Part shown: positions 34,951 through 44,254 of the stretch, in pieces
How positions within the stretch are numbered: the first letter of the stretch is position 1
Layout: the number at the start of each line of letters is the position of its first letter
Assembly: GCF_049647105.1 (NCBI RefSeq)
Contig: NZ_JBARWZ010000286.1
Span: forward strand, 5,506 to 69,505
Length of the DNA stretch: 64,000 bases
Source of the DNA: Actinophytocola sp049647105
GTDB lineage: Bacteria; Actinomycetota; Actinomycetes; Mycobacteriales; Pseudonocardiaceae
Direction of reading: 5' to 3'
Notes under the pieces: generated by a model
What the model was told of the DNA's origin: nothing
Seen by the model: the letters and a program-made list of their open reading frames with translations, nothing else
The model's database searches: none
Translations under genes and position numbers: made by a program

Positions 34951-35511
34951 GTGCCGGATCAGGCCGCCGAGCTTGCCGCCTTTGGCTTCGAACTTGGGGT
35001 GCTCAAACGCATCCGGCGCGCCGGGTGGTGGCACGCCGGTGTGCGCGATCCCGAGTCGGTCGCCGAGCACAGCATGAGGGTTGCCCAGTTGGCCGCGATC
35101 ATCGCGGCCGAGGAAGGCGCGGACCCGGTCCGTGCCTCGTTCCTGGCGCTGTGGCACGACACGCAGGAGACCCGAACGGGAGACTTGCCGCACACGGTTG
35201 CCGGATACCTGACCAAGCCCGAGCCGCGTCAGATCACGGCCGACCAGACGGCTCACCTGCCGGATCAGTCGCGCGACGTGATCCGCGCGGCGGTCGACGA
35301 GTACGAGTCACAGCAGTCCGCCGAAGCGTTGTGCGCCAAGGATGCCGACAAGCTGGAGATGCTCTTGCAAGCGGTCGAGTACCGGGACGTCGGCGTCAGC
35401 CGAGTCGACGGATGGATCGACTCCGCTCGCAAGAGCATCAGGACCGCGACGGGCCGGAAGGTCGCCGATGCGGCGCTGACGCTTTCACCGCTCGCGTGGC
35501 GAGACCGCTGA
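34951..35511 (+). CDS. HD-domain hydrolase (YfbR-like 5'-deoxynucleotidase type)
   Basis: A 186-residue protein from GTG 34951, preceded by GGAGGGAGG. HD metal ligands are in ESVAEHSMRVAQ (His), LALWHDTQETRTGDLPH (His-Asp and a second His) and ALCAKDADKLEML (Asp). The family hydrolyses 5'-(deoxy)nucleoside monophosphates. Its place between the PKS and the exporter suggests either a nucleotide-recycling role tied to NDP-sugar turnover or a bystander gene. It is monocistronic, closed by a convergent terminator. Confidence 0.7.
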   Translation: MPDQAAELAAFGFELGVLKRIRRAGWWHAGVRDPESVAEHSMRVAQLAAIIAAEEGADPVRASFLALWHDTQETRTGDLPHTVAGYLTKPEPRQITADQTAHLPDQSRDVIRAAVDEYESQQSAEALCAKDADKLEMLLQAVEYRDVGVSRVDGWIDSARKSIRTATGRKVADAALTLSPLAWRDR

Positions 35512-35545
35512 CGCCAGCTAGCAAGGGTCCAGCGGGACGTCCTTG

Positions 35546-35575
35546 GTGGACCCGCACGTTGGCGCGCGGGTCCAC
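35546..35575. terminator. Convergent hairpin
   Basis: gtggacccgc at 35546-35555 pairs exactly with 35566-35575 over a 10-base loop, between the stops of the HD gene and the ABC permease gene. Confidence 0.7.
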
Positions 35576-35581
35576 TTCAGA

Positions 35582-36412
35582 CTAGCCGTCGAGGTTGCGG
35601 TAGCGGCGGATCGCCAGTGGCGCGAAGATCAGCATGATCAGCACGGGCCACACGAAGGCCAGCAGCAGCGAGTGCTGCGCCGCCCAGGAGTCGCCGACGA
35701 CGCCGGGATTGCCGAACAGCTGCCGGGCGGCCGCCACCGTCGAGGAGATCGGGTTCCACTCGGCGATCGTGCCGAGCCAGTCGGGCATCTGGGTTGGTGA
35801 GACGAAGGTGTTGGCCATCATCGTCAGCGGTAGCAGCGGGACGTAACCGGCGGCCACCGCCTCCATCGGCAGGATCAGGCCGAGGAGGATGCCCACCCAC
35901 ACCAGGGCGAACCGGAACAGCAGCAGCAGGCCCACCGCGGCGAGGGCCGAGCCGACGCCGAGATGGAAGCGCCAGCCGACCAGCAGTGCGCACACGAGGA
36001 GGATCGCCAGTTCCAGGATCGAGGTGACCAGGTCGGCGAGGCAACGGCCGACGGCCACCCCCGCCTGCGACATCGGCATCGTGCGGAACCGGTCGGTCAC
36101 CCCCTTCGCGGCGGAGCTGCTGGTGACCATCGTCGTGGTGATGAGGCCGAACATCATGGTCTGGCCGAACAGGCCGGGCATCAGGAACTCGCGGTAGGCG
36201 CCGCCGCCCGCCACGACCATGGCGCTGCCGAAGACGAACCCGAACACCACCGTCATGATCGGGAACATCAGGCAGTGCACGATCAGCCCGGGGTTGCGCA
36301 CCCAGTTGACCAGGTTCGCGCGGCCGACGACCCAGCCGTCCTCCAGCGCCCACCTCAGCCGGTCCACCGGGTGCACCGGCCTGAGTGGCACCGTGATCAT
36401 CGCCGTGGTCAT
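35582..36412 (-). CDS. ABC-2 type transporter permease
   Basis: A 276-residue membrane protein with six predicted helices (for example VHCLMFPIMTVVFGFVFGSA, ILELAILLVCALLVGW, LLLAFVWPVLIMLIFAPLAI). It has the ABC-2/DrrB signature region VTDRFRTMPMSQAGVAVGRC and PLTMMANTFVSPTQMPDWLG. It starts with ATG overlapping the ATPase stop by 4 bp. With the ATPase it forms a DrrAB-like exporter, the class used for avilamycin resistance and export. It is the last gene of a minus-strand run that begins at the thymidylyltransferase. Confidence 0.88.
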   Translation of the reverse strand: MTTAMITVPLRPVHPVDRLRWALEDGWVVGRANLVNWVRNPGLIVHCLMFPIMTVVFGFVFGSAMVVAGGGAYREFLMPGLFGQTMMFGLITTTMVTSSSAAKGVTDRFRTMPMSQAGVAVGRCLADLVTSILELAILLVCALLVGWRFHLGVGSALAAVGLLLLFRFALVWVGILLGLILPMEAVAAGYVPLLPLTMMANTFVSPTQMPDWLGTIAEWNPISSTVAAARQLFGNPGVVGDSWAAQHSLLLAFVWPVLIMLIFAPLAIRRYRNLDG

Positions 36413-37443
36413 GCCACCCTCCCATTCCCTGTCGCCGCGTGCCCGGTCAACCGGAGGAAGACGTCGTCGAGACTCGGTTTGCGCACGGCGACGTCCTCGA
36501 TGTCGATGCCGTGGTCGTGCAGCCAGCGCATGACGTCGTGCAGGGCGCTGACCCGATCGCGCACCGGCACGGTGATCCGGCGGGCGTCGGTGTCGACCTC
36601 CGGCTCGGCGTCGACGATGCGTGCGATGGCCGCCGCGGTCTCCGCCACCGCGCCGCCGTCGAGCAGGACCACGTCGATCCGGTCGCCGCCGATCATCGAC
36701 TTGAGCCGTTCCGGCGTGCCCTCGGCGATCACCCTGCCAGCCTCGATCACGGTGATCTGGCCTGCGAGCCGGTCGGCCTCCTCCAGGTACTGGGTGGTGA
36801 GCAGCACGGTGGTGCCCTGCTCGGCCATCGAGTGGACCACCTGCCAGACCTCGTTGCGACCGCGCGGGTCAAGGCCGGTGGTCGGTTCGTCCAGGAACAG
36901 CACCTGCGGGCGCAGGAAGAAACCGACCGCGAGGTCGAGCCTGCGCCGCATGCCGCCGGAGTAGAACTTGACCAGCTTCCCGCCGGCCTCGGCCAGCCCG
37001 AACTGCTCCAGCAGCTCGCCGGCTCGACGGCGGGCGGTCTTCGCGCCGATGTGGTACAGCCTGCCCCACATCTCCAGGTTCTCCTGGCCGCTGAGGATGT
37101 CGTCGACGGCCGTCCGCTGGCCGGTCACCCCGATACGGCGGCGCACCTCGTCCGTATCCTTCGCCACGTCGAACCCGGCGATCATCGCGGTGCCCGAGTC
37201 CGGGCGCAACAGCGTGCTCAGAATCCGCACGGCGGTGGTCTTCCCGGCGCCGTTCGGGCCGAGCAGGCCGCACACGGTGCCCTCCTGCACCACCAGGTCG
37301 ACGCCGTCCAGCGCGGCGGTGTCACCGAAGTTCTTGCGCAGTCCGGAAATGGCGATGGCGGCCCCGGCTCGCGCGGCGGCAACCGCCTCCTCGGCACCGG
37401 CGCTCATGCCCGGTGACCTTTGTTTGACAGCACGTTCACTCAC
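36409..37443 (-). CDS. ABC transporter ATP-binding protein (DrrA type)
   Basis: A 344-residue protein from GTG 37443 with AAGGA upstream. Walker A is GLLGPNGAGKTT, the signature is FYSGGMRRRLDLA, and Walker B is VLFLDEPTTGLDP. The C-terminal 100 residues are the DrrA-type extension (IDIEDVAVRKPSLDDVFLRL). It powers the adjacent permease to export the finished antibiotic and so protect the ribosome together with the rRNA methyltransferase. Confidence 0.9.
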   Translation of the reverse strand: MSERAVKQRSPGMSAGAEEAVAAARAGAAIAISGLRKNFGDTAALDGVDLVVQEGTVCGLLGPNGAGKTTAVRILSTLLRPDSGTAMIAGFDVAKDTDEVRRRIGVTGQRTAVDDILSGQENLEMWGRLYHIGAKTARRRAGELLEQFGLAEAGGKLVKFYSGGMRRRLDLAVGFFLRPQVLFLDEPTTGLDPRGRNEVWQVVHSMAEQGTTVLLTTQYLEEADRLAGQITVIEAGRVIAEGTPERLKSMIGGDRIDVVLLDGGAVAETAAAIARIVDAEPEVDTDARRITVPVRDRVSALHDVMRWLHDHGIDIEDVAVRKPSLDDVFLRLTGHAATGNGRVA

Positions 37444-37489
37444 GACGTTCCTTGTTCCTTCACGGGTCGGGTTGGCGGGTGGACAGCGG

Positions 37490-38746
37490 TCACGACGATC
37501 TCTTCCGCACGACCTCCACCGTCGGCAGCGGGAAGATCAGCTCACAGCCCGCGTCGAGCGTCGCCGCCTCCCTTGCGAGGATCTCCGTGCGGAAGTGCCA
37601 TGGGAGGACCAGGTAGTAGTCGGGTTTGCGCGCCCGCGAGTCCGCCTCGCTGATGATCTCGATGTCCGTGCCGAGCGTGCGTGCCCCGACCTTGTCGGGG
37701 TTGCGCTCGGCCGCGTACGGGATGACCGTCCGGTCGATGCCGCAGTACTGCAGAAGCGTGTTCCCCTTGGTCGACGCGCCGTACACGTGCACGGTGCTGT
37801 CCTGCTCGCGGAGCTTGCGCAGCAGCGCGGTGACCTCGTCGCGGTGCGTGCGCACCTGCTCGGCGAACCGGTCGTAGATCGCGTCCTGGTCCAGCCCCAG
37901 CGCGCGCTCCCGCTCGAGCACCTCGGCCACGGAGCTGTCCGCGGCGCTGCCCGCGCGGGCGACATGGCAGCAGATCGACCCGCCGTACATGTCGTTGAGC
38001 TCGGCGTGCACGACCTCGAGGCCCGCTGCCTCGAGCACCCGCTTCAGGCTGCTCAACGAGTAGAAGCCCAGGTGTTCGTGACAGATGCAGTCGTAGGCGG
38101 TCGACTCCAGCATCGTCGGCAGGTACGCGACCTCGAGCGTCCAGACACCGCCCGGCGCCAGCAGTCGCTCCACCTCGCGGGCGAAGGCGACCGGGTCCTC
38201 GACGTCGTAGAACATCGCGATCGAGGTGATGATGTCGAACTTCCCGGCCTGGTCGGCGAGTTCGTCGCTGGGGAAGAAGTCCCGGATGAGGGTGAAGTCG
38301 TCCGGTGCGTCGTCGGCCGCGTTCGACGGGTCGATGCCCCAGCGCTCGGCGTCGCGGAAGTTGTCGAGCAACGTGCCGTCGTTGCAGCCGATGTCGAGTA
38401 CGCGCTTCGGCCGTCCGCCGCGCACCCGCGACGAGGACTCGGTGATGGCACGCAGGTGTGTGCGCATGGTGTCGTTGATCCGGGAGCGATACCAGTACGT
38501 GTCGTAGAGGATTTCGCCGGGCACCGTGTGCCGCAGCTGCACCAGACCGCATCCCTCGCCGGTGCAGCGGGTCAGCTCCAGCGGCAGCCGCACCTTCGGC
38601 GGGTCGGACACGCCCGGTTTGACGAAGCTGCCCTGCAGGTACTGGGCGCCGAGATCCAGGACGGTGCGCAGTGGGGCCGAACAGACACGGCAGGTCGTTC
38701 TCTCCTGGACCTCGGGTGGCGTGTTCCCGGCCGTCGTCGTGGACAT
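37490..38746 (-). CDS. NDP-hexose C-methyltransferase, zinc type (1)
   Basis: A 418-residue protein from ATG 38746. The N-terminal zinc module has C19, C22, C61 and C66 (CRVC and CTGEGC). The SAM domain has RVLDIGCNDGTLLDNFRDAE. The C-terminal cap contains HEHLGFYSLSSLKRVLEAAG and VYGASTKGNTLLQYCGI, as in TylC3-type enzymes that add a methyl to C3 of a 4-ketosugar. Everninomicin-type chains contain 3-C-methyl sugars (evalose) as well as a C-methyl nitrosugar, which would explain two such genes here. This copy is grouped with an aldo/keto reductase and is the candidate for the evalose residue. Confidence 0.85.
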   Translation of the reverse strand: MSTTTAGNTPPEVQERTTCRVCSAPLRTVLDLGAQYLQGSFVKPGVSDPPKVRLPLELTRCTGEGCGLVQLRHTVPGEILYDTYWYRSRINDTMRTHLRAITESSSRVRGGRPKRVLDIGCNDGTLLDNFRDAERWGIDPSNAADDAPDDFTLIRDFFPSDELADQAGKFDIITSIAMFYDVEDPVAFAREVERLLAPGGVWTLEVAYLPTMLESTAYDCICHEHLGFYSLSSLKRVLEAAGLEVVHAELNDMYGGSICCHVARAGSAADSSVAEVLERERALGLDQDAIYDRFAEQVRTHRDEVTALLRKLREQDSTVHVYGASTKGNTLLQYCGIDRTVIPYAAERNPDKVGARTLGTDIEIISEADSRARKPDYYLVLPWHFRTEILAREAATLDAGCELIFPLPTVEVVRKRSS

Positions 38747-38759
38747 GTCACGTCCTTCC

Positions 38760-39749
38760 TCAGGATGCATCGGCGGTGGTCTTCCTCCTGCTCGGTGGCT
38801 CGGACTCGGCGAGCACCGGCGGCGCGGCCGCGACGATCCGGTCGAGCTCGGCGAGGTCGGCCTCGCTGAGCCGGACCTCCAGTGCCGGCACGCTGTCCTC
38901 GATGTGCTCGGGGACCTGGGCGCCGACGACGGGCACGATCCCGGCCGGGTGGTGCAGCACCCAGGCGAGCGCGAGCTGCGCGACGCTGATGCCGAGGTCC
39001 GCGGCGAAGGCCTTGAGGCGGTCAACGACCGCCAGAACGGCGGCGAAGCGCTCCCCCTGGAAGACGGGCGAGTAGGCGCGCCAGTCGTCCTGGGGGAAGG
39101 TGTGGCCCGGCCGCAGTGCGCCCGTCAGTAGCCCGTGGGCCAGTGCCGACCAGCCCATGACCCTGGTCCCCGCCGCCTGGCAGTGCGGCAGGACATCGCG
39201 CTCGACCTCGCGGGCCAGCAGGTTGAACGGGACCTGCGCGACCGACGCCGAACCGAACTCGCTCATCTGCGCGGCCGAGAAGTTGGACACGCCGGTGTGC
39301 CGGACGAGTCCTTCCGCCACGAAGCCCGCGAGCACTCCCGCGGTCTCGGCGAGCGGGATCGTCGGATCCGGATAGTGCAGGAGGTAGAGGTCGACGTGGT
39401 CCGTCCGCAGCGAGCGGAGGCTGGACACGAGGCTGGCGCGGAGGAACTCCGGGTCACTGTTGCGGACCACGGTGTCCCTCCGCGCCTGCAGGCCGCCCTT
39501 GGTGGCGATGACCAGCTCCGAGCGGTGGGTGCGCAGCAGGTCGCCGAGCCCTCTGGCGAGCCCGGCCTCTGCGGCGCCGTTGCCGTAGGCGCGTGCGGTG
39601 TCGAAGAAGTTCACCCCGAGGTCGAACGCCCTGCGCACCGCGCGCACCCCGGGCTCGGTCTGTCCGCCCCACAGGCCGCTGAGTGCCCAGGTGCCCAGGC
39701 ACAGCCTGGAGACCGGGCGGTCCTGCGCACCGAGCGGCCAGCCGCTCAT
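38760..39749 (-). CDS. Aldo/keto reductase, sugar type
   Basis: A 329-residue AKR with the tetrad D50 and Y55 (FFDTARAYGNG), K84 (VIATKGG) and H125 (YLLHYPDP). The cofactor end is PVVGAQVPEHIEDSV. NADPH-dependent homologues in deoxysugar pathways reduce 3-keto or 2,3-enoyl intermediates. It overlaps the upstream methyltransferase by 4 bp (ATGA) and precedes the C-methyltransferase. The exact ketone is not predictable. Confidence 0.82.
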   Translation of the reverse strand: MSGWPLGAQDRPVSRLCLGTWALSGLWGGQTEPGVRAVRRAFDLGVNFFDTARAYGNGAAEAGLARGLGDLLRTHRSELVIATKGGLQARRDTVVRNSDPEFLRASLVSSLRSLRTDHVDLYLLHYPDPTIPLAETAGVLAGFVAEGLVRHTGVSNFSAAQMSEFGSASVAQVPFNLLAREVERDVLPHCQAAGTRVMGWSALAHGLLTGALRPGHTFPQDDWRAYSPVFQGERFAAVLAVVDRLKAFAADLGISVAQLALAWVLHHPAGIVPVVGAQVPEHIEDSVPALEVRLSEADLAELDRIVAAAPPVLAESEPPSRRKTTADAS

Positions 39750-40477
39750 GCCGAGGGGTCCTCGTCGCGGCGCAGGATCAGGAAACAGACCCCGTCCTCG
39801 TCGACGAACTCGTCGAGCAACGGGGTCAGCCCGGCCTCGACCGCGATCTTGGCGATCACGTCGACGCCGTGCCAGGCCAGGAAACCCTTGAACTCGAACG
39901 GGTTCGCGTCCTTATAGCGGGACGCGTAGAAGTGGAAGAAGCCGCGGGTCGATGCCCCGAGGTCGAGGAAGTTGACCGCGAAGTGGCCGCCGGCACGCAG
40001 GATCCTGGCGATCTGCCGGAAGTAGAGGTAGAACTCGAAGACGTTGAGGTGGATGAAGACGTTGAGGGAGTACCCGGCGTCGAAGCTCGCCGACGGGAGT
40101 GCCGCAAGGAAGTCGTTCTCGATGTGGTGGTAGTCGACGTTGTCGTGTGCCCGGCAGGTGTGTTCCGCCTTGGACAGGAAGGACTGGCTCACGTCGGTGC
40201 ACAGCAGCCGCCGCACCCGGGGTGCGATGACGTCGGCCATGATCCCTTCGCCGCTGCCGATCTCGAAGACCTCCGAGTCCGGGTTCAGCCGCAGTCGTCC
40301 CGCGATCCAGTCCGCCCGGTCCACGCGGTCGCGCAGGTACTCGTCGCGGGGCTGGACACCGGCGAGCGCCATCTGCATCTCGGCCGCGGAGTTCCATTCC
40401 CACACCGCGTTGAGCTCGCCCATCTTCCGCATCAGCGGCTTCGCCGCAGTGGTCGGCGTCCCTTGCGTGTTGTTCAT
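39746..40477 (-). CDS. Class I SAM-dependent methyltransferase
   Basis: A 243-residue protein. The SAM site is VFEIGSGEGIMADVI, with LLCTDVSQSFLSKAE and FDAGYSLNVFIHLNVFEFYL as motifs II and III. It belongs to a small group of tailoring methyltransferases; a sugar O-methylation is likely given its place between a glycosyltransferase and sugar reductases. Its start is preceded by GCGAGGTCGT at 40485-40478, a weak ribosome site. Confidence 0.72.
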   Translation of the reverse strand: MNNTQGTPTTAAKPLMRKMGELNAVWEWNSAAEMQMALAGVQPRDEYLRDRVDRADWIAGRLRLNPDSEVFEIGSGEGIMADVIAPRVRRLLCTDVSQSFLSKAEHTCRAHDNVDYHHIENDFLAALPSASFDAGYSLNVFIHLNVFEFYLYFRQIARILRAGGHFAVNFLDLGASTRGFFHFYASRYKDANPFEFKGFLAWHGVDVIAKIAVEAGLTPLLDEFVDEDGVCFLILRRDEDPSA

Positions 40478-40541
40478 ACGACCTCGCTCATGGTGTCCTG
40501 ACGGTGTGACTGGCCGGGGTGCCCCGACCGGGCGATGACGG

Positions 40542-41813
40542 TCAACGGCCGGCCACCAGTCCGGCGACGTCGTCGGCGGTGAGCTCGCCGGTGCGGGCCA
40601 GGGTGGTGAGCAGGTCCGCGACCTGCGCGGCGGTCGGCGCGGCGGCCACGGACTTGCTCAGCTCCATCGCGCGACGCCGGTACTGGTGGCCGAACAGCAT
40701 CTCGGTGATGGCCTTGTCGATCGCCTCGTCGGTGACCGTGAGGCCGGGCAGGGTCCTGGTCGCCCCCTGCGGGTCGAGCCGCCTGCCGTAGATCTGCCCG
40801 TCGTGGTTCAGTGCGAGGGAGAGCTGCGGGATGCCCATCGCGATGCCGTTCATCAGGCAGTTGGCGCTGCCGTGGTGGATGAGCAGGTCGCAGCCGGGCA
40901 GGATCAGCTCCAGCGGGCAGTTGCGCAGTACCCGGACGTTCGGCGGCAGCGAGTCCAGACCGTCCACTTCCGACACCGCGGCGGTGAGCACCACCTCCGT
41001 GGCGTGCTGGGCGGCGGACTCGACGGCGTGGCGCAGCGCGGGCAGCCGCTCGCCGAACACCCCGGTCGCGGAGTTGCCCCACACCACGCAGACGCGCCTG
41101 CCCTTGATCGGCCCGAGCAACCACGGGTCGACGTCCTGGGCGCCGTTGTAGGGCTGGTACCTGATGGGGATGCGCAGCGCGTCACCCATCGGAGGAACGG
41201 CGACGTCCGGCGACGGGTCGACCACGTACTTGATCTTGTGACGGGTCCAGCTCACCCCGTACTTCGCGAAGCAGGTCAACGGGTCGCTGGCCACCAGGTC
41301 GAGGCCCGGCTCGGTCTCCACGGTGCCGATGAAGCCTGGCGAGTAGAACACCGCCGGCACCTCGTTCAGCTCCGCGACCAGCGCGCCCTCGGACGCCATG
41401 ATGTCGTGCACCACGAGGTCGGGGCGCCACGCGGCGGCGAAGTCGACGGCGTTGTCGTAGCTGCGCTGGACCGCGTCGATGGTGTTCTTCCAGAAGTCGC
41501 GAAGCGTGCCGGTGTCGAAGTCACGCACGGAGCTCAGCGCGTCACCGGTGAACGGGTGCAGCGGCAGCGGCATCTCGCCGCTCTGCGGCGGGGTGTTGAG
41601 CGCCTGGACGTAGTAGGCCAGCCTGGCGCTCTCCATCATGTCCGCCGAGTCGAGCACCGACACCGGCATCAGCCCGGCGGACATCACCCCCTGCACCTGC
41701 TGGGGCGGGCAGGCGACCCGGACCTCGTGTCCAGCCGCACGCAATGCCCAGGCCAGCGGGACCATGCACATGTAGTGCCCGGCCCAGTTGGACACCGTGA
41801 ACAGAATCCGCAT
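40542..41813 (-). CDS. GT1-family glycosyltransferase
   Basis: A 423-residue GT-B enzyme of the antibiotic macrolide/aminocoumarin type. The N-domain is ILFTVSNWAGHYMCMVPLAW. The acceptor-side His is the family HxxxxxP region. The donor motif is CDLLIHHGSANCLMNGIAMG followed by IPQLSLALNHDGQIYG. These use NDP-deoxysugars. It is one of four glycosyltransferases in the window, encoded with thymidylyltransferase and sugar-modifying genes. Confidence 0.88.
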   Translation of the reverse strand: MRILFTVSNWAGHYMCMVPLAWALRAAGHEVRVACPPQQVQGVMSAGLMPVSVLDSADMMESARLAYYVQALNTPPQSGEMPLPLHPFTGDALSSVRDFDTGTLRDFWKNTIDAVQRSYDNAVDFAAAWRPDLVVHDIMASEGALVAELNEVPAVFYSPGFIGTVETEPGLDLVASDPLTCFAKYGVSWTRHKIKYVVDPSPDVAVPPMGDALRIPIRYQPYNGAQDVDPWLLGPIKGRRVCVVWGNSATGVFGERLPALRHAVESAAQHATEVVLTAAVSEVDGLDSLPPNVRVLRNCPLELILPGCDLLIHHGSANCLMNGIAMGIPQLSLALNHDGQIYGRRLDPQGATRTLPGLTVTDEAIDKAITEMLFGHQYRRRAMELSKSVAAAPTAAQVADLLTTLARTGELTADDVAGLVAGR

Positions 41814-41840
41814 CGGATCTCCCTTGAGGCGAAAGAGGAT

Positions 41841-42869
41841 TCAGCGCCGGACCGGGGCGAGTCGTTTCTCCACGTGCCGCGCCCACTCCGGGATGTGGGC
41901 ACCACCGATCTCGATGTCGAACGAGGCCTTCAGCTCCGTGGGACCGGCCTGCGCCGCCCACTTCGCGGTCCTGTCGATGCCGACCGACAGCGGTGTGTCG
42001 ACCCAGTCGCCGAAGACCGACCGCGCCTCGTCGGTGGCGGTGTAGACCACCTTCACCTCGTCCCGCGCGGGCAGGTGGGCGATGGGGTGCTCCGGCACCC
42101 CGGCCGCCGCGCGCACCGCTTCCGCCAGTTCCAGCACGGTGTTGGTGGTCGCGGAGCCGACGTTGAACGCCCGGCCCCATGCCGCCTCGTTCTCCGGGGC
42201 CTGGCACACCACGTCCACGACGTCCTTGACGTAGCTGAACGCCCGGACCTGGCCGCCGTCCCCGTAGACCGAGATGGGCTCGCCGCGCATGATCTGGTTG
42301 AAGAAGATGGCCACCGCGTTGCGGTACGGGTCCTGCATGTTCTGCCATTCGCCGTACACGTTGTGCATCCGGAACGCGGTGAACGGCATGTGCTGCAGGC
42401 GCATGGTCACCTCGAGCTCACGCTCCACCGCGAGCTTGGCGTTGCCGTAGCTGTCGGACGGCACGGGGATCGACGACTCGCGCATGGGCGTCTCGCCGTG
42501 CCCGTAGACCGCCACCGACGACGCGAAGCAGAAGAACGACACCCCGGTGCGCAGCGCGGCGTTGATCAGGTTGACGCTGCCCATCAGGTTCGTGTCGTAG
42601 TTCAGCTGCTTGACCGAGTGGCTGATCACCTCCGCCGCGAACGCGGCGAAGTGGAAGACCCGGTCGAACCGGTGCTCGGCGAACAGCGACTCGACCAGCG
42701 CGCCATCGGTGACCGAGCCGACGACCAGTTCGGCGCCGTCGGGCACGCGGCTGGCCGCTCCTCCGCTGAGGTCGTCGAGAACCACGACCGTATGCCCGTC
42801 CGCGACAAGCCGTTCGGCCAGGTGCGATCCGATGAAACCCGCTCCACCGGTCACCAGACAGTGCGTCAT
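41841..42869 (-). CDS. NAD-dependent nucleotide-sugar epimerase
   Basis: A 342-residue extended SDR: CLVTGGAGFIGSHLAERL, VFHFAAFAAEVISHSV, and catalytic YGNAK (SDSYGNAKLAVERELE). It is closest in pattern to UDP-glucose/GDP-mannose epimerases and lacks the Asp-Glu pair of 4,6-dehydratases. C4 or C3/C5 epimerisation of a sugar nucleotide is the likely role; the substrate is unassigned. Next gene on the same strand is the glycosyltransferase, 27 bp away. Confidence 0.72.
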   Translation of the reverse strand: MTHCLVTGGAGFIGSHLAERLVADGHTVVVLDDLSGGAASRVPDGAELVVGSVTDGALVESLFAEHRFDRVFHFAAFAAEVISHSVKQLNYDTNLMGSVNLINAALRTGVSFFCFASSVAVYGHGETPMRESSIPVPSDSYGNAKLAVERELEVTMRLQHMPFTAFRMHNVYGEWQNMQDPYRNAVAIFFNQIMRGEPISVYGDGGQVRAFSYVKDVVDVVCQAPENEAAWGRAFNVGSATTNTVLELAEAVRAAAGVPEHPIAHLPARDEVKVVYTATDEARSVFGDWVDTPLSVGIDRTAKWAAQAGPTELKASFDIEIGGAHIPEWARHVEKRLAPVRR

Positions 42870-42906
42870 CCAAGCTCCTTCTCAGTGCTGCACAGGGGAA
42901 TGGCGC

Positions 42907-43971
42907 TCAGCCCACTTGGACTGTGCTGTGGTCGCCGAGGACAAGCCGGTGGAACCTCGGGGTGTCTGCTGCGGTGACCCGGGTGTCCCTGCCGATCAGC
43001 GAGTGGTCGATGCGGACGACGCCCTCGATCTGGGCGCCGGGCAGCATGATCGAACGCTCGATCTCGCTGTCGATCACCGTGCAGCCCGCTCCGACCGAGG
43101 TGTACGGCCCCAGGCGGGAGTTCCGGACGACCGCTCCGGGGCCGAGGCTGACCGGGCCGATGATCTGGGAGCCGGTGACCACCGCGCCGGGCGCCACGAT
43201 CACCGCGCCGGACAGGTCACTCGCCGCGTCGACCTCACCCGCCACCGAGGTGCTGATGCTGTCGAGCACGAACTGGTTCAGCTCGAGGATGTCGCCGACG
43301 GTGCCGGTGTCGCGCCAGTACTCCGAGGTCACGGTCGCCCCGACGGGTTGCCCGTCCGCGATCAGGCGCGCGATGGCGTCGGTGATCTCCAGCTCGCCGC
43401 GCCATGACGGCGTGAGCCGCGCGATCGCCCCGTGCACGGCCTGGCTGAAGACGTAGACACCGATCACGGCCAGGTCGCTCCTGGGCTCACGGGGCTTCTC
43501 GACCACGCCGACGATGTGGCCGTCCCCATCCAGCTCCGCGACCCCGAACGCCCGGGGGTCGGGCACCTTGGTGAGCATGACCTGTGCCGAGGGGCGGTCC
43601 GTGCGGAACCGTTCGATGAGCTCGCCGATACCACCGAAGAGGAAGTTGTCGCCCAGGTACATGAGGAAGTCGTCGGCGCCGAGGTAGTCCCGCGCGATGC
43701 CGACCGCGTGGGCCAGCCCGCGCGGCTCGTGCTGGTGCAGGTAGGTCACCGCGAGCCCGAACGCCGAGCCGTCACCAACCTCGGCCCGGATGGCGGGCGC
43801 GCTCGCGCCACCGATCACGATGCCGACCTCGCGGATACCCGCGTCCCGGACCGACTCCAGGCCGTAGAACAGCACCGGCTTGTTGGCGATGGGAAGAAGC
43901 TGTTTCGGCGAGGTGTGCGTGAGGGGCCGTAGACGTGAGCCGACTCCGCCCGCCAGCACGAGGGCCTTCAC
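42907..43971 (-). CDS. rmlA: Glucose-1-phosphate thymidylyltransferase (long form)
   Basis: A 354-residue protein from GTG 43971. The nucleotidyltransferase domain is KALVLAGGVGSRLRPLTHTS with SPKQLLPIANKPVLFY, MYLGDNFLF and VVEKPREPRSDLAVIGVYVF. A left-handed beta-helix tail (about 245-354) distinguishes the long antibiotic-cluster form from primary-metabolism RmlA. It makes dTDP-glucose, the entry to the dTDP-deoxysugars. It opens the long minus-strand run to the exporter and lies behind a CTAG-type promoter. The matching dTDP-glucose 4,6-dehydratase is absent from the window. Confidence 0.92.
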   Translation of the reverse strand: MKALVLAGGVGSRLRPLTHTSPKQLLPIANKPVLFYGLESVRDAGIREVGIVIGGASAPAIRAEVGDGSAFGLAVTYLHQHEPRGLAHAVGIARDYLGADDFLMYLGDNFLFGGIGELIERFRTDRPSAQVMLTKVPDPRAFGVAELDGDGHIVGVVEKPREPRSDLAVIGVYVFSQAVHGAIARLTPSWRGELEITDAIARLIADGQPVGATVTSEYWRDTGTVGDILELNQFVLDSISTSVAGEVDAASDLSGAVIVAPGAVVTGSQIIGPVSLGPGAVVRNSRLGPYTSVGAGCTVIDSEIERSIMLPGAQIEGVVRIDHSLIGRDTRVTAADTPRFHRLVLGDHSTVQVG

Positions 43972-44076
43972 GGGCAGTTCCCGGGCAGACCCGGGTAGAC
44001 CGGCTGGTTCACGACCGACTCCAATGGTGTCGATGACTGAGCTCTCAGCGACACTACCGAGAATGCTTTCGTGATT

Positions 44077-44153
44077 TCCCTAACGAACAGCGGCGAGCAC
44101 CGCCCGCCTGTGGTGAAAACACTAGTTCATTATCGCGGGTGGCTCGATAAGGT
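44077..44153. promoter_or_regulatory. Divergent CTAG-type promoter pair (rmlA / oxygenase B)
   Basis: A single CTAG at 44122-44125 (inside the palindrome ACTAGT) serves both directions. Leftward, 39 bases separate it from TAGGGA (44082-44077). Rightward, GAAAAC (44115-44120), CTAG, 22 bases and TAAGGT (44148-44153) repeat the layout at 28971-29010. Confidence 0.55.
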
Positions 44154-44254
44154 CGAATCCTGTGGACCACTCGCGCCCACACATTCCGCATTCTTTTATT
44201 GATGAGTCCGTCTCCGCGCGTGCCGGTGAACGAACCGAAAGGACAGGCGTCGCC

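Noticed and set aside
40686..42977. 763-codon plus-strand frame opposite the GT and epimerase
   Set aside because: Antisense shadow; no motif and it spans two real genes and their gap.
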